This document shows, piece after piece, positions 11,801 through 22,670 of a stretch of 64,000 nucleotides of DNA. Source of the DNA: Adineta steineri (taxonomy: Eukaryota; Rotifera; Eurotatoria; Adinetida; Adinetidae); assembly GCA_905250115.1 (NCBI GenBank), contig CAJNOI010000007.1, forward strand, positions 607,796 to 671,795, written 5' to 3'. The number at the start of each line of letters is the position of its first letter. Position 1 is the stretch's first letter. The notes under the pieces are model-generated. The model was not told the DNA's origin and did not search any database. It saw only the letters and a list, made by a program, of their open reading frames with translations. The position numbers were made by a program, and so were the translations under genes.

Positions 11801-14248
11801 TATAGGAAGAAGACGAAGATGAACAATCGGATAAATCTAGTGTTTGTTTAAAAAATATTGTATTAACAGATAAAAATATTCAAAAAGATCGACCATCAAT
11901 AATAACAGAACCAATTGGAATTGATGAACATGATCATGTTGATACATATCCTTGGTAGAAGAAAACTTATTTAAAATATTTGCATTAATTGATTTCTATT
12001 TATTTGATAGTACGGAATCAACACAAACGGATAATGAAGTTATACCAACGCCAGTTATTGTAACGCCACGAACGAATACTTCGACTAATCAACAACGATT
12101 ACATAGTAATTGATATTTTATTTCGAGTTTCAGAAAGAAATAAAACTAGCATTTTTTTATTTTATAGATTTTGCTAAAATTCGTCCATTTAATGTAATTT
12201 TTTCTCGTTTCTCTCGTTCAAATCGTCAATCAATAAAAGCCAAACAAAAACAAATCGTTGAAATTCAAGAATCTTATCGTTCACATCGACCATATTTTAC
12301 TTATTGGGTAACATTTGTTCAAATTCTTGTTTGTATTATTTCATTAATTGTATACGGTTATGCTCCGTTATCATCAACTCAATCTGTAATTATTAAATAT
12401 TTATTTATTAAAAATACAAAGTAATTTCTTCTAGAATAATTCTTCTATATTTGAACAACCAAGATCTGATTTAACAATGAATCCATGGTTTGGTCCACAT
12501 CCAGCTGATTTAATACGATTAGGAGCTAAATATACACCATGTATTCGTACACATGATGAAGTTAAAAGTCGATATGAAAAACAAGCAAGATTAGAATCTA
12601 TGTCTGGTTGTTGTATTAATTCAATAACTGGACGTTGTATGCAAACATTATCTGAACAATGTCTTGTATGAATATTTTATTGCTTAAAAATAATTAATGA
12701 ATAATTTTTATTTTTCAATTTTTAGCCACGATCAGGTTTAACATGGTATAGATCTGCATTGAAGAGTAAAAATTTGAAAGATTATCGTAATATTGTTTAT
12801 CCAGCTGTATGCGGTTTAACACCAGAGTAATGAATATAGTTTAGTGCTTCTTTTATAATATTAGGTTTTTTTTCTTAGAACATGTACGAAAAAATTATTT
12901 GGAAACGTACCACGAGAAGATGAGAGTTCATGGTCATCGACATCAGTTAATTCAAAAATTTTTAAATGGTCTCCATCAGTTATAAAATGGCCGGTAAATT
13001 GATTATAAATACAAATAGGAAAAATATTTCTTCTAAAAACAAAAATTCTTTTAGATTTGTCTTGAACAAGATCATCATCGAATTGCTAATAATATATCAC
13101 TTTATCCACATATGCAATGTATAAATATAGGTAAATTTAGATACAATAATACTATTTTTGTTTCTAAATAAATATTTTCATTTTTTAGTGAGACCATGTT
13201 GTACTGGTGTACTTGGAGATTGTATATTAACATCAAAGGATGATTGCCGTGATCGACGAGGCATATTTCATCAACGAGCACATTTATGTTCTCAAGTAAG
13301 ATAAATACAATGAATCTCTACTAGATAGATTATTTTGTAAGCCTTGATTAAAAATTTCTTTTGTAAAGATAGGTATGTGATAGAATATGAAATTTGATCT
13401 TGAGCTTAGTATATACTTGATTTAATATGTATAATATGTCATCTCTATTGTAACAATATTGTTTGTGTTTAGGTTGATTGTATTCAAAGTGTTTGTGGTA
13501 TGTTGGAATTTTTTGTTGGTAAATAAACAAATTATTTATACCTACTTGATTTTTCTATTCTTGTTTTTTTTCTTCTTCTAAAGCTCGATTACCTGATCAA
13601 GTCTATCGATTTTGGACAGTTATATTTATTCATGCTGGGTAAATATTCTATTTTTCAAAGTCAAAATAAATTTTATTTTATTTCTTTTTTAGTTTAATTC
13701 ATTTACTAATAACAATTATATTTCAATATACAATTATGCGTCCATTAGAAAAATTAGCGGGTTGTATTCGTGTAATGATTATCTATATTGTATCTGGTTT
13801 TGTTGGAAGTTTAGCTAGTGCATTATTTTTACGTGATTCCATTCAAGTGGGCCCTGGAGGTGGACAATTTGCTATACTAGCGTGTTATCTTAGCGAGTTG
13901 TTTCTTGGTTGGCGTTCATTAAAAAAGCCATGGATACCATTTTTTAAAATTATTATTTGTCTCTGCCTATTATTTACTGTTGGTTTACTTCCATTAGTTG
14001 ATAATTATGCCCAATGTTTTGGTTTTCTCATTGGTTTTATGTTAAATATGATTGTTTTTCCTGATGTTAGTTATAAGAAGAATGTTCGTCATTTTGTTGT
14101 CGTTACCGCATCATTAGCAATAACAATTGCCCTATTTATTGTATTAATTACATTATTTTATACTGTACCATTTAAATGTGCATCATGTAAATTATTTAGT
14201 TGTCCATTTGGAAAAATTTGCAATGTTGAAAAACGCGATTTAATCTAG
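8502..14248 (+). CDS. RHBDF: Inactive rhomboid protein (iRhom, RHBDF family)
   Basis: iRhoms are catalytically dead rhomboids of the ER and Golgi that control trafficking of ADAM17 and EGF-family ligands. The common part has 14 exons: 11122-11304, 11365-11482, 11546-11599, 11806-11954, 12011-12105, 12168-12385, 12435-12665, 12726-12826, 12879-12993, 13055-13130, 13189-13295, 13473-13497, 13584-13638 and 13693-14248. Landmarks are HRPYFTYWVTFVQ before TM1, the Cys-rich iRhom homology domain (12435-13497), DQVYRFW, LEKLAG and VGPGGGQFA. The serine of the rhomboid GxSG motif is Gly here, preceded by the iRhom Pro, and the catalytic His region reads DNYAQCFGF, so both catalytic residues are absent. 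The first coding exon is uncertain: 10824-11035 gives 764 residues, 9685-9857 gives 751, and 8502-8553 plus 8625-8853 gives 787. All three end in the same phase. Confidence 0.9.
9685..9857 (+). CDS. Alternative 5' coding exon B of iRhom (or separate small gene)
   Basis: ATG at 9685 begins MTSSMSSIIQYH and runs 57 codons through an acidic then Ser-rich stretch to a GTAAAA donor in phase 2, compatible with the exon at 11122. Just downstream an open frame ending at 10070 (VITSDDIAILQSNHRLEKQ... to YYLEYTT) looks somewhat coding, but no visible acceptor joins it in phase. Confidence 0.45.
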
Positions 14249-14837
14249 ATGGTTCCTTTTTCATTTTTTTTGTTTGTTTTATGAACATATATTTGTGTCA
14301 GATAAGAAATTCATTAGAATTTCGGTTTGTTTATTTTACCTAGCGGCTGGTCCGTGATTCCTTCTTTTTCTCAACATAATACAACAGTTGTGTACCTCTC
14401 TTCCTCTCTCTCTCTCTCTATCAATTTAAAGTCAGTCTATATGTTCAATTATAATAACTATTAACAAGAAAATTGTATTCAATTTGATCTAGTAAATGAG
14501 TCTTATGTCACAGCTTGTTATAAAGTATTTTTATCTTGTTCATATTCACGATTGATTTAGACGCGCCATTAACCATCTGCTGTTTTATATCCTCTATAGC
14601 CGGGAGTGTTCTAATGATAATTGAACAATGTATATGTCTGTAAGAGATAGTTATATTCTAATCAAAAAAGAATTCATGCAAAAAGTATTGTCTACTTTTT
14701 TTTTATTCAATCAAAACTTCCTTCCTTTATTCTGTTATAATCATTGTACAAAAAAAAATCTGTACATGTACAATCAATTAAAATAACAACATCATTGAAT
14801 AAGTGGTCATAAAAAAAAGAGTATGATATAATATTAA
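14249..14837. other. Intergenic between convergent genes, CT microsatellite
   Basis: 3' flanks of iRhom and the secreted hydrolase-like gene. It contains a CT dinucleotide run near 14404-14419 and otherwise AT-rich sequence without a supported gene. Confidence 0.6.
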
Positions 14838-15929
14838 TCATAAATGTATGTAGCAGAAAAAAAATTGTGACAAGAATAATAATAATAATAGTATTCTGAT
14901 CGAATTGACAGAAGATAAACATCGAGGTGGTGATCTAGACTTTATATTATTTGTTTTTATAAACTGTTCGATAGCCTTGGCAATACGAATTGCTTCGAGT
15001 TTAAGTGTATGTGTTCTTAAACGTTCAATAGGATATGAAAATAAAATCGCATTAAATCTTTGATCAGCATGTGTTCGGGTGGAATGAGTGGATACGCGAT
15101 ATTGAATTTGTCGTTGATGTTCTAATGGTAGAACAGATTGAAATCCATTAAGATGTAGAAAATAACCAAGAGAATTATTTCCTTTGATAATACTAGGACC
15201 TGAACGTGAAATTAATTCATTGATAGTTGATTGTGATGGTTTAGTAGCAATTATTGAACGACTCAGTTCAAAACCATAACCAAGTTGAATTGTTTGAGAA
15301 TCTTTATGAAAAATAAATTCAATAAAAAGACCACGTGATGATGAACGTATCGCTTCTTTTGACATAGCTATTAATCGATGATAATCCATATATACACGAG
15401 TAGCACTTTCAAGTAGAAATGTTCCAGTAAGTAGATCTTCAGTGGGATCAACATACTGACGAGTGAGTTTATTTAAAATAGTAAAGGGACGATAATCGGA
15501 TGAAAATGCTTCTGATATAGCTTTAGTTAATGTATACATGGCTGATGTTGAACTACGATCAATAATACACCGTGCATCAGGTCGAAAAGATATTTTATCA
15601 CCATTATTGCTATCCGATCTTAAACAATCTCGCAATGTATATACACAACGATCTAATGTATTGTTGTAACAACCGCCACTAGGTAGTTGTGATAATGGTG
15701 TTGTTAAAATTTCATTAACTGATGATTTTCCTTTTTTATTTGATGATAAATTAGCGCCAAGAAAACCACCATGAGGAGATGATAATATCACATTTGTAAA
15801 TGGACCACCACGTTGAAATTCAATTAATGATAAGTAACTTTGTTCATCTGAATATTGACCGCAACATAGTAGAAAATTAATAGTAAATAAAAATATATAC
15901 ACAATAAGTAGTCTTGTATCGAAATGCAT
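14838..15929 (-). CDS. Secreted, probably GPI-anchored N-formylglutamate amidohydrolase-like protein
   Basis: A single-exon, 363-residue gene. The N-terminus is a signal peptide (LLIVYIFLFTINFLLCCGQ). The body has the layout of the N-formylglutamate amidohydrolase superfamily: SSPHGG near residue 50, an RQYVDPTEDL stretch, YMDYHRLI, and GLFIEF followed by LGYGFELS. The family are zinc amidohydrolases with a carboxypeptidase-like fold. The metal-binding segment that usually reads DLHGxxH is altered here (IEFIFHKDS), so activity is doubtful. The C-terminus is a short spacer plus about 17 hydrophobic residues, typical of a GPI-anchor signal. Absence of introns is unusual for this window and could reflect transfer or retroposition. 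The superfamily call is from memory of motif patterns and is moderate in strength. Confidence 0.6.
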   Translation of the reverse strand: MHFDTRLLIVYIFLFTINFLLCCGQYSDEQSYLSLIEFQRGGPFTNVILSSPHGGFLGANLSSNKKGKSSVNEILTTPLSQLPSGGCYNNTLDRCVYTLRDCLRSDSNNGDKISFRPDARCIIDRSSTSAMYTLTKAISEAFSSDYRPFTILNKLTRQYVDPTEDLLTGTFLLESATRVYMDYHRLIAMSKEAIRSSSRGLFIEFIFHKDSQTIQLGYGFELSRSIIATKPSQSTINELISRSGPSIIKGNNSLGYFLHLNGFQSVLPLEHQRQIQYRVSTHSTRTHADQRFNAILFSYPIERLRTHTLKLEAIRIAKAIEQFIKTNNIKSRSPPRCLSSVNSIRILLLLLFLSQFFFCYIHL

Positions 15930-18568
15930 TTAAATTGAAGTGACCATTTTCATTTTAGTATTAATTTTTACAGATCACTAAAAAATAGATTGATGAATTT
16001 CTTATTACAATGATGCTTATGAGTTCTTTCTCAACTTACACATTTGTGATGGTAGCACATGGTAGAAATAGAAAAGAAAAAGAGAAAGGTTCTGCATTTG
16101 AGTATTTCCTTAGTCTAGAGGAAGCAAGAATGGTTTTTTGTCGCTCGATAGTACTACTATTGAAAGAGAAACACAGAGATGAAGAAACAACGAATGTTTG
16201 CGGTTCTCTTTTTTTTTTACAATCTCAGCACTCTTTTTTTTTGACTTAGAATGAGCAGAGAATACAAAGAAACAGAAAGAGAACAGAGAAGAGCAGAGAA
16301 AGAAAGAAAGAAAAAAATTAGTTGGCATAGACATAACTAATAGTCAAGCCGTAGTATCTATATAGAAGACCAAGGTCAACAGACATATGGATCATTGTCG
16401 TCCCGACAGACATTTTGTCCTTCATCATAACTCTTAGATTATATAAGATTTATCAAAAATAAGAAATATGATTGGCAGATCATCTTATAGTTCATCAATC
16501 TACCTGTTCTCACAATACATCAATCATTATTGTCATGATTTTTTTCCTATGTCTCTCAGAATGATGACTTCTCTTTTTCGTTCGACAAAGACTAAATCAA
16601 ATATTATTTTATCTTCATAAAAATATATAAATGATACTAGACAACTTGTTGACCTTGCCGATTGATGATATTAATAAAATTATGCGATTATCGACATCAG
16701 AAAATCTATAGGTTACAGCTTGTTTATATTGATATAAGTGATTATAATACAGTTAATGTCATAATGATTATAGATGATCACGAACTCAATTAACTAATAT
16801 TGTTATATATAGACATTACTAGTCAAATACTATTGCGTCATCAATTCATTTCAAATTGATAATTATTTTTTTCAATTAACTTTTCATCATTAACAATAAA
16901 TTTGTTTCTTATAGCTTGTTAAAATAAAATAATATGTGTAACTCTTATCTTTGTGTACTTAAATTGATATTTAGTTCTATATCTTGACGTATATTCAATG
17001 AGAAATAAGAGCAAATGGTATACAAGGTAATGTTAAGTATGAACGTCACGTAAAAGTTATTATATTTCAATAAAAAGAAAAATGTCTAAAAAAATGAAGT
17101 TTACATTGTTTCATTTTGATCGAAGAAAAAAAAAATGTCAGACATGAAAATAACGAAATGAGTAAACTGTCATATGAGTAAATAATATAAAACTCAATTT
17201 GATTAAAGAAGTAAAATATTTGATGAAAAGAATCCATATTCATATGTATATCAGTCAACAAACGTTCTTTGCATTTTCTTCGACATCAATATAAGATTAA
17301 TAATGACTAAACAAACGTTTTTATTTCAGTAAGTAAACGAATCAGTTGACATCAAGTTCAATGATGTAATGAAAAGAATCCTTTTATTCGAATTTCTTAC
17401 AACTCAGTCTCGAATAATATTGATTATTTTGTTCCATTCAAAAAAAAAGATTGAAGGTCAAATTCTATTTAATATATGTAATGTGATATTATTATTATTT
17501 ATAGATTAACACTTTCTTTATATATCGTTTAAAGATTTTCATAAAAATCTAAATCTTAACTTGTTTATCTTATGAGTATAAAGCTTTTAAGAAATTAGAA
17601 ACTCGTAATGAAATTCATGAAGATATTTCTAAAGTAACTTTATGGATTGTTTATAATGTATTTTCTCTACAAAAGTATGCTTGATTCTTAATGATGTATA
17701 ATGATAAGAAGAATCGTTAAAGCCTGGAGTAATGGATGTAGTTAGTTGTATTCAATACCAAATGTTAAGTAATATTTATATGTCTTTATAAACACTCTAA
17801 TTTCTCTAACTATCCATTAGCGTTTACTTGATTTGTATAACTTAAAAGATTTGAAGCGTAGTTTTTTTTAATGCAATTCAACGAAAAAATAAATGTAAAT
17901 TGATAATAACAGATTCTACCCAACATCAACATGTATAGCTATTGTACATACAATTTATAATCTCATAATACGATTTAGATAAGATAAAAATTATTCAGCC
18001 TTGGTAACATTACTCATGTATGAGTACATAGAAATCTTGTTAATATTTAAATACTTGCTCTCTGTTTGTTTAATTAGATACATTAGTAATGCTAAGCAAC
18101 ATAAAAATGAGTTATTTATATGTTTAGAAGCATTTCATGTAAGAATAATTTGTTTTTATTTATTATTATATGAAAGTTCTATCCATATTGCACTATTAGT
18201 TTCAAAAATTGAACGGAAATATCTACTCTTCTATTCATATCCGTTAGAGCAAGCAAATACGTAATATTCCAATCGATTGAATGGTGCTTACAAAAATTAC
18301 TATGATTTAAAACAACTCAATTATAAGCTAAATAATTGACGTGACTATTAACACATTGATTATTCAAAGTACTAAGGATTCTCATAGTAACAATTTGATT
18401 TACATCAATAATGCATTTTATATTTCAAAAATAACTGTAATATCATTAACGTGATGAGCAACAAGAATTGTTTATTTACAAAGGGAGTTGTTCATATCCC
18501 ATCGATAGATCAACGAAAATTATTTTCTTTTAATGAAAGAAGAAGAAGAAGAAATAACTTGAATATAG
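15930..18568. other. Long AT-rich intergenic region
   Basis: About 2.6 kb with purine- and pyrimidine-rich low-complexity tracts around 16060-16320. Open frames at 16010-16249, 16110-16334, 17067-17261 and 18001-18264 have biased, low-complexity content and no splice context. No RNA gene is recognised. Confidence 0.6.
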
Positions 18569-18761
18569 TTATTGTTGTTTCAACTTTAAAATTTCAGTTA
18601 AATATTGTTGTTGAGAGATAGAACCATTTGTATATGCATTGAAAAGTTCAACAAGTTTTATTGATATATAATTTTCATCATTATTCTGAAAAATAAAATG
18701 AAAAGTTACACGAAAGGGAAATATAAAATTATTTTTTAACACATACTTCTTTTTCAGCCAT
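18569..18761 (-). CDS. Two-exon microprotein, 43 residues
   Basis: Exon 1 (18761-18747) encodes MAEKE. A 61-bp intron with a GTATGT donor and a TTTTTCAG acceptor follows, then exon 2 (18685-18569) encodes NNDENYISIKLVELF followed by NAYTNGSISQQQYLTEIL and ends LKQQ-stop. Both splice sites are good, the phase is 0, and the product is acidic and helical-looking rather than random AT translation. I do not recognise the family. It stands alone in a wide intergenic region and is too short for normal gene finders. Confidence 0.55.
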
Positions 18762-19774
18762 TGTAGTTTTAATAATCAAATTACTGAAGAATACAATGAT
18801 GAGTATAAATATACATAAGTTACTAAAATGTGTCAACAGTATTGTAGTAGAAAAAAATTGTAAGAATTTATATTTGGCAATGAAGTCGACCGCTTAATGA
18901 AGTCATTAATAGTTACACTGACTGGTTAATACTCTATTTTTCTTCTGTTTATAACTCTCTGAATAAAACAATATGTAAAAGAAAAAATGCTTTTCTTCGC
19001 TTTCAAATTATCTTTTGGCGAACGTATGTTTAGCCGCAAGCAAACAATCAGTTTCCTTCTGTTTCTAATTGGTAACGATATTTATTAGTTTCAAATAAAC
19101 CTAAGAATAAAAAGTATTTATTGAGATTATTGAAAATAAAATTATCCAACTTGATTTCATGTACGATATTTGTAAGCGAAACACGGAAGTATTCTTTAGT
19201 CTTGAAAAAACGTTTACTTTTTTATTGCATTATACAAATAATACTCTTAGCATTCTATTTTAAAAATAAATTTCATTTTCATTTTTTTTAATGCAAAATA
19301 TAAAGAAGTTAATGCTATAGGATCTATTAATACATCGTATTATAACATCACAAGCAAATCAAAAAATATCAAGATGAAGGATGTTTCGAAGGCGCCTGAG
19401 CACCAAGAAATGAAGAAGATCAAAATATTAAAATTTCAGAGAATAATGAGAGTAGATCGAGAATAAGAACATATCTCATTTGTAACGGTGTAAAATGAAT
19501 TTCTTCTAATTTTGTTATCACAGAGAATGTACTATTAATATTTCTATTGTTCTTTACATTAAAAATCATTTCTTATCCGTCATACTAATATAGAAAATGA
19601 TAGTAATAACTTTAATAATCTAGTTATGATATTTTATATATTTTTCTTGAGTCAATTAATTAGTTTTTCTTTTAGATATGCCGCATATTCTTCCCAACAT
19701 GAATATATATTTTCTTCAAAACAACAACGATAAAGATAAATATTTTTTTAAAATAAAAATCAAACAAAAACAGA
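18762..19774. other. AT-rich intergenic region
   Basis: About 1 kb between the microprotein gene and the 3' end of ODR4. I see no gene, RNA or repeat that I can support. Confidence 0.6.
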
Positions 19775-21092
19775 TTATGTAAAAAGTTTTATCATGATAC
19801 CAATCAATATAGAAAATATTGCAACGAGTAAAGCGATTAGTACTGCATTTCCGGTACCAAGATACTGTTCAATCAGAATCATTAAATTTTGATATATGCT
19901 TTTTTTCGTTGTTAATTTTTCTTGAGTATCTTTTGTATTTATATTGGTATTAAATTGTTTTAATCTTTCATCATTTGTTATTTCAGGTGGAAATTCTTCA
20001 GCAACTTCAAGATCTTCTTCCAAAAGTGATGTTATTTTAAAATTTTCTTGTAATGAATCAATAACCATTGGTAATTCTTCATGAACAAGTTGATAACCAG
20101 ATATAAAAACAGGTCGATTAATATAAACACGACGTGGTAAAATAAGTTTATTGAGTAAAATATTTTCATTAGTATTTGTTTCATTATTAATAAGAGCTAA
20201 ATTCAGACGAATAAGCATTGAACGGAAAAGATCTTCTATAAAATATTGTCGTATATCATTGCCGGTCATTTCAGAATGGCATGTAAAGAGTCGAAGACTT
20301 GCACTTCCATCAAATTTATAACATGTACGATTTTCCTTTGACTCTTCATTTGATAGTGGTGAATCAATTGGTGACAACCATTGAATATCAACAGAATTTT
20401 TACTAGATTTTGATGGTAATTTTAACGTATCTAATGAGAGTAAACGATCATCCATTAATAGAAGACTTTCCTAAATATTGTAAAAAGATAATATTAAAAA
20501 TAAATGACGAAATAATTGTTTAAGCAAGAGTATAAGAAAAAAAACACGAAGAGATTGTAAAATAGATTTATTCAACTACACGAAATTCTACCTATTTATT
20601 CTCTTATCGATTGCTCCAATAGTCTATTTTCTCTTTCCAGTTAGTTTCTTTGAATTCGATACATTCTATCGAATTACAAAATCTCTTTCTATTAAATTAT
20701 ATGGTTAATTTACTTTTAAATTATCTGTATATTGTTTCCATTGTTGTTCAAATTGATTTTCAATAGTTTTTGTATTATTATTATCATTATTATTTGTTAA
20801 TGGATCAAGCCATAAATTGAATTGAACTGGAATAGTTGTTGTCATACACCAAATTGAATTTCCTTTACTATCATAAGTTTTCATTTCAACTGGACGAAAA
20901 TGTACAGCATCTGTACTCATATCCATTGTTTTAACTATCCATTTATTTGCTCCACTACCTATTTCCGATTGTAATAATATTCGATGAGATGATTGTGTTA
21001 AACTCCATGGTGCATATGTACGTAAAGCACTTTGAAGAATATCAAATAAACGTCGAACTTTTAATGTAAAATTTGTTGATTTTAATGTATCA
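19775..21092 (-). CDS. ODR4: ODR4 homologue, N-terminus lost at assembly gap
   Basis: ODR-4 is an ER tail-anchored protein needed for folding and ciliary delivery of certain GPCRs. Exons are 21092-20714 (cut at the gap) and 20470-19775, joined in phase 0 across a 243-bp intron. Matches to animal ODR4 include the region leading to GSGANKWIVKTMDMS, LPRRVYI near the middle, EEDLEVAEEF, and a C-terminal membrane anchor (AVLIALLVAIFSILIGIMI). About 120 N-terminal residues are missing into the gap. Sequence on the other side is not ODR4 but a retroelement-like fragment, so either the join is wrong or the N-terminal exons lie within missing sequence. Confidence 0.8.
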
Positions 21093-21192
21093 NNNNNNNN
21101 NNNNNNNNNNNNNNNNNNNNNNNNNNNNNNNNNNNNNNNNNNNNNNNNNNNNNNNNNNNNNNNNNNNNNNNNNNNNNNNNNNNNNNNNNNNN
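21093..21192. other. Assembly gap (100 N)
   Basis: Exactly 100 N, a placeholder of unknown true size, interrupting ODR4. Confidence 0.99.
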
Positions 21193-21362
21193 TGGTCTAC
21201 AGTCAGACCTGGAGCAGCTTTTTGTTGTAAAAAACGAGTTTGAATCTTACGTTTTAAAAGATTTAATCCAATATTACGTCGTCGACTAGCTGCTTTCAGA
21301 TCATTGTAAATGAATCGAGGACCTAATTTTAATAAATTGTGTTCGTCCTCGGTTAGATTCAT
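21193..21362 (-). mobile_element. Retroelement-like coding fragment, possibly Penelope-like
   Basis: The minus strand from ATG at 21362 encodes MNLTEDEHNLLKLGPRFIYN and continues with a basic helical stretch (ASRRRNIGLNLLKRKIQ...) into the gap. The NLTxxExxLLxLGPxF pattern resembles the region upstream of the reverse transcriptase in Penelope-like elements and related retroelements. Bdelloid Athena elements of this class sit at telomeres. A TGTGGG palindrome lies only 20 bp upstream. The family call is a pattern match from memory and only partial. Confidence 0.4.
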
Positions 21363-21381
21363 ATGTGTTTCATTAATTATC

Positions 21382-21443
21382 GGGTGTGGGTGTGGGTGTT
21401 GGTGTCTCTTTTTCTACCATACCCACACCCACATCCACATCCT
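21382..21443. repeat. TGTGGG palindrome, copy 1 of a dispersed hairpin
   Basis: The left arm is GGGTGTGGGTGTGGGTGTTG, the spacer is GTGTCTCTTTTTCTACCA, and the right arm is TACCCACACCCACATCC. The spacer is nearly identical to that at 22592-22610, so the two are copies of one element and not chance telomere-like runs. It could fold into a hairpin with a stem of 12 or more base pairs. Confidence 0.75.
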
Positions 21444-22247
21444 CAAGATTCAGACTTATATCAATAAAGAAATACTTTAAAATTTTTCATCATTAAGAAA
21501 AATTATTTAAAATACGCTGTAATGTTCGGATCCTATGAGAGAATAAGTATTCAGTACACTCTTCCTTTTTTTCTTCGTTTTTTGGTTTGAAAATCGGGTT
21601 CATTGTAATACGAAACCTTATAACTGGAGGATCCTATATTTAATCCAAACAAGTCATCAAATTTCAGTTTTTATTAATGAAAGTTACAAACAAAAAAGAA
21701 ACTGAGAAAAAATAGGAAATGACCACAAAAAATGGTTATTACATTTAAATAAATACTTCACATAATAACATCACAAAAACAAAGTCAGTAGGCGACTGTT
21801 TAAGAACATAATACAAAGTCATAGGAGTATAACATCAACCGAGGTCAAACAGATCCGGCACGGAGACAGCCGGTTCCATGGTATTCCAGAGATTTCATGG
21901 AAGCAGTATTCCCGTTGAACAGATCCGGTAACCGGATTATCTGGTTTGGGCCAGAACCGACAGGAATATGTCAAAACTGGCAGCCGGATACGGTTAATTC
22001 ACTTCTCCATCGGATTTCTGGCATTTTCCTGACAGGTTCCGTCCAGAAATGGCGAGTTTCCTTAGGGATTTTGCTGGATATTCATGGAATCCTGCTTCAG
22101 GAACCATCGTCCTGGGAACATCTTTAAAGACAAAGTTTAGACAAATCATGTTTATTTTCATTCAAGTCCTTTTTCATTCTGTAATTTTTGTATTTTATCT
22201 TTTAGTTGCTTGTTTTTGTCAGCAACTACTAATAACAAGTTTTTCAT
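21444..22247. other. Intergenic, with a GC-richer island of unknown origin at about 21838-22130
   Basis: The island stands out from its surroundings in base composition and contains repeated short motifs (CAGATCCGG twice, then GGTAACCGGAT). The open frame across it at 21897-22127 matches nothing I recognise. It may be a fragment of a transposable element or a transferred segment. The remainder is ordinary AT-rich spacer. Confidence 0.45.
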
Positions 22248-22664
22248 CTATTGTACTGAGATGTGGTTGATTAATGAATCAGTCACATCTGATAGGCCAA
22301 TAGCAATTTGTGAAGCAGCTGTATTCAGTGTATCCGTTATAGCTAATGTATCAATTGCATCTGGTGAGTCTGTTGTATTTGGTTGACTAGGTGTAGGTGG
22401 TTGAACAACTTCAATTAGTGTTTCCTAAACAAAAAGATGAATTTCAAAAACATTAACTGTTTTATTTTAAAGGAAAAGTGGTTTGTGCTAAGAAATTGAA
22501 CATATTTCACTTTCTTCAATAAAATCATTATAATGAATAGTAGAATAATAAACACCGATTTGATTATTTTTATTATAAAGAGTGTGGGTGTGGGTGTCTC
22601 TTTTTCTACCACACCCACACCCATCTTTTTCAAGTTGTTCAACCCCTATTTGATTACTAGCCAT
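22248..22664 (-). CDS. Short gene of uncertain structure, splice donor region overlapped by palindrome
   Basis: The last exon, 22424-22248, is clear: a TTTGTTTAG acceptor, then ETLIEVVQPPTPSQPN and 42 more residues to a stop in phase 0, rich in Thr, Asp and Ser. Upstream, ATG at 22664 (MASNQIGVEQLEKDG) lies 6 bp after a good acceptor, and a likely 5' UTR exon ends in GTGAGT at about 22740. The junction between the two coding exons is unclear because the TGTGGG palindrome at 22581-22623 begins right where a donor is expected. In-phase GT donors there are weak; one option splits after IG, at 22644. No family recognised. Confidence 0.4.
22581..22623. repeat. TGTGGG palindrome, copy 2 of the dispersed hairpin
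   Basis: The left arm is GTGTGGGTGTGGGTGT, the spacer is CTCTTTTTCTA, and the right arm is CCACACCCACACCC: a near-perfect inverted repeat sharing its spacer with the copy at 21382. It lies at the exon-intron boundary of the short minus-strand gene. Confidence 0.8.
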
Positions 22665-22670
22665 TTATTC

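Noticed and set aside
16010..16334. Overlapping open frames on both strands
   Set aside because: Low-complexity purine/pyrimidine tract with no splice context.
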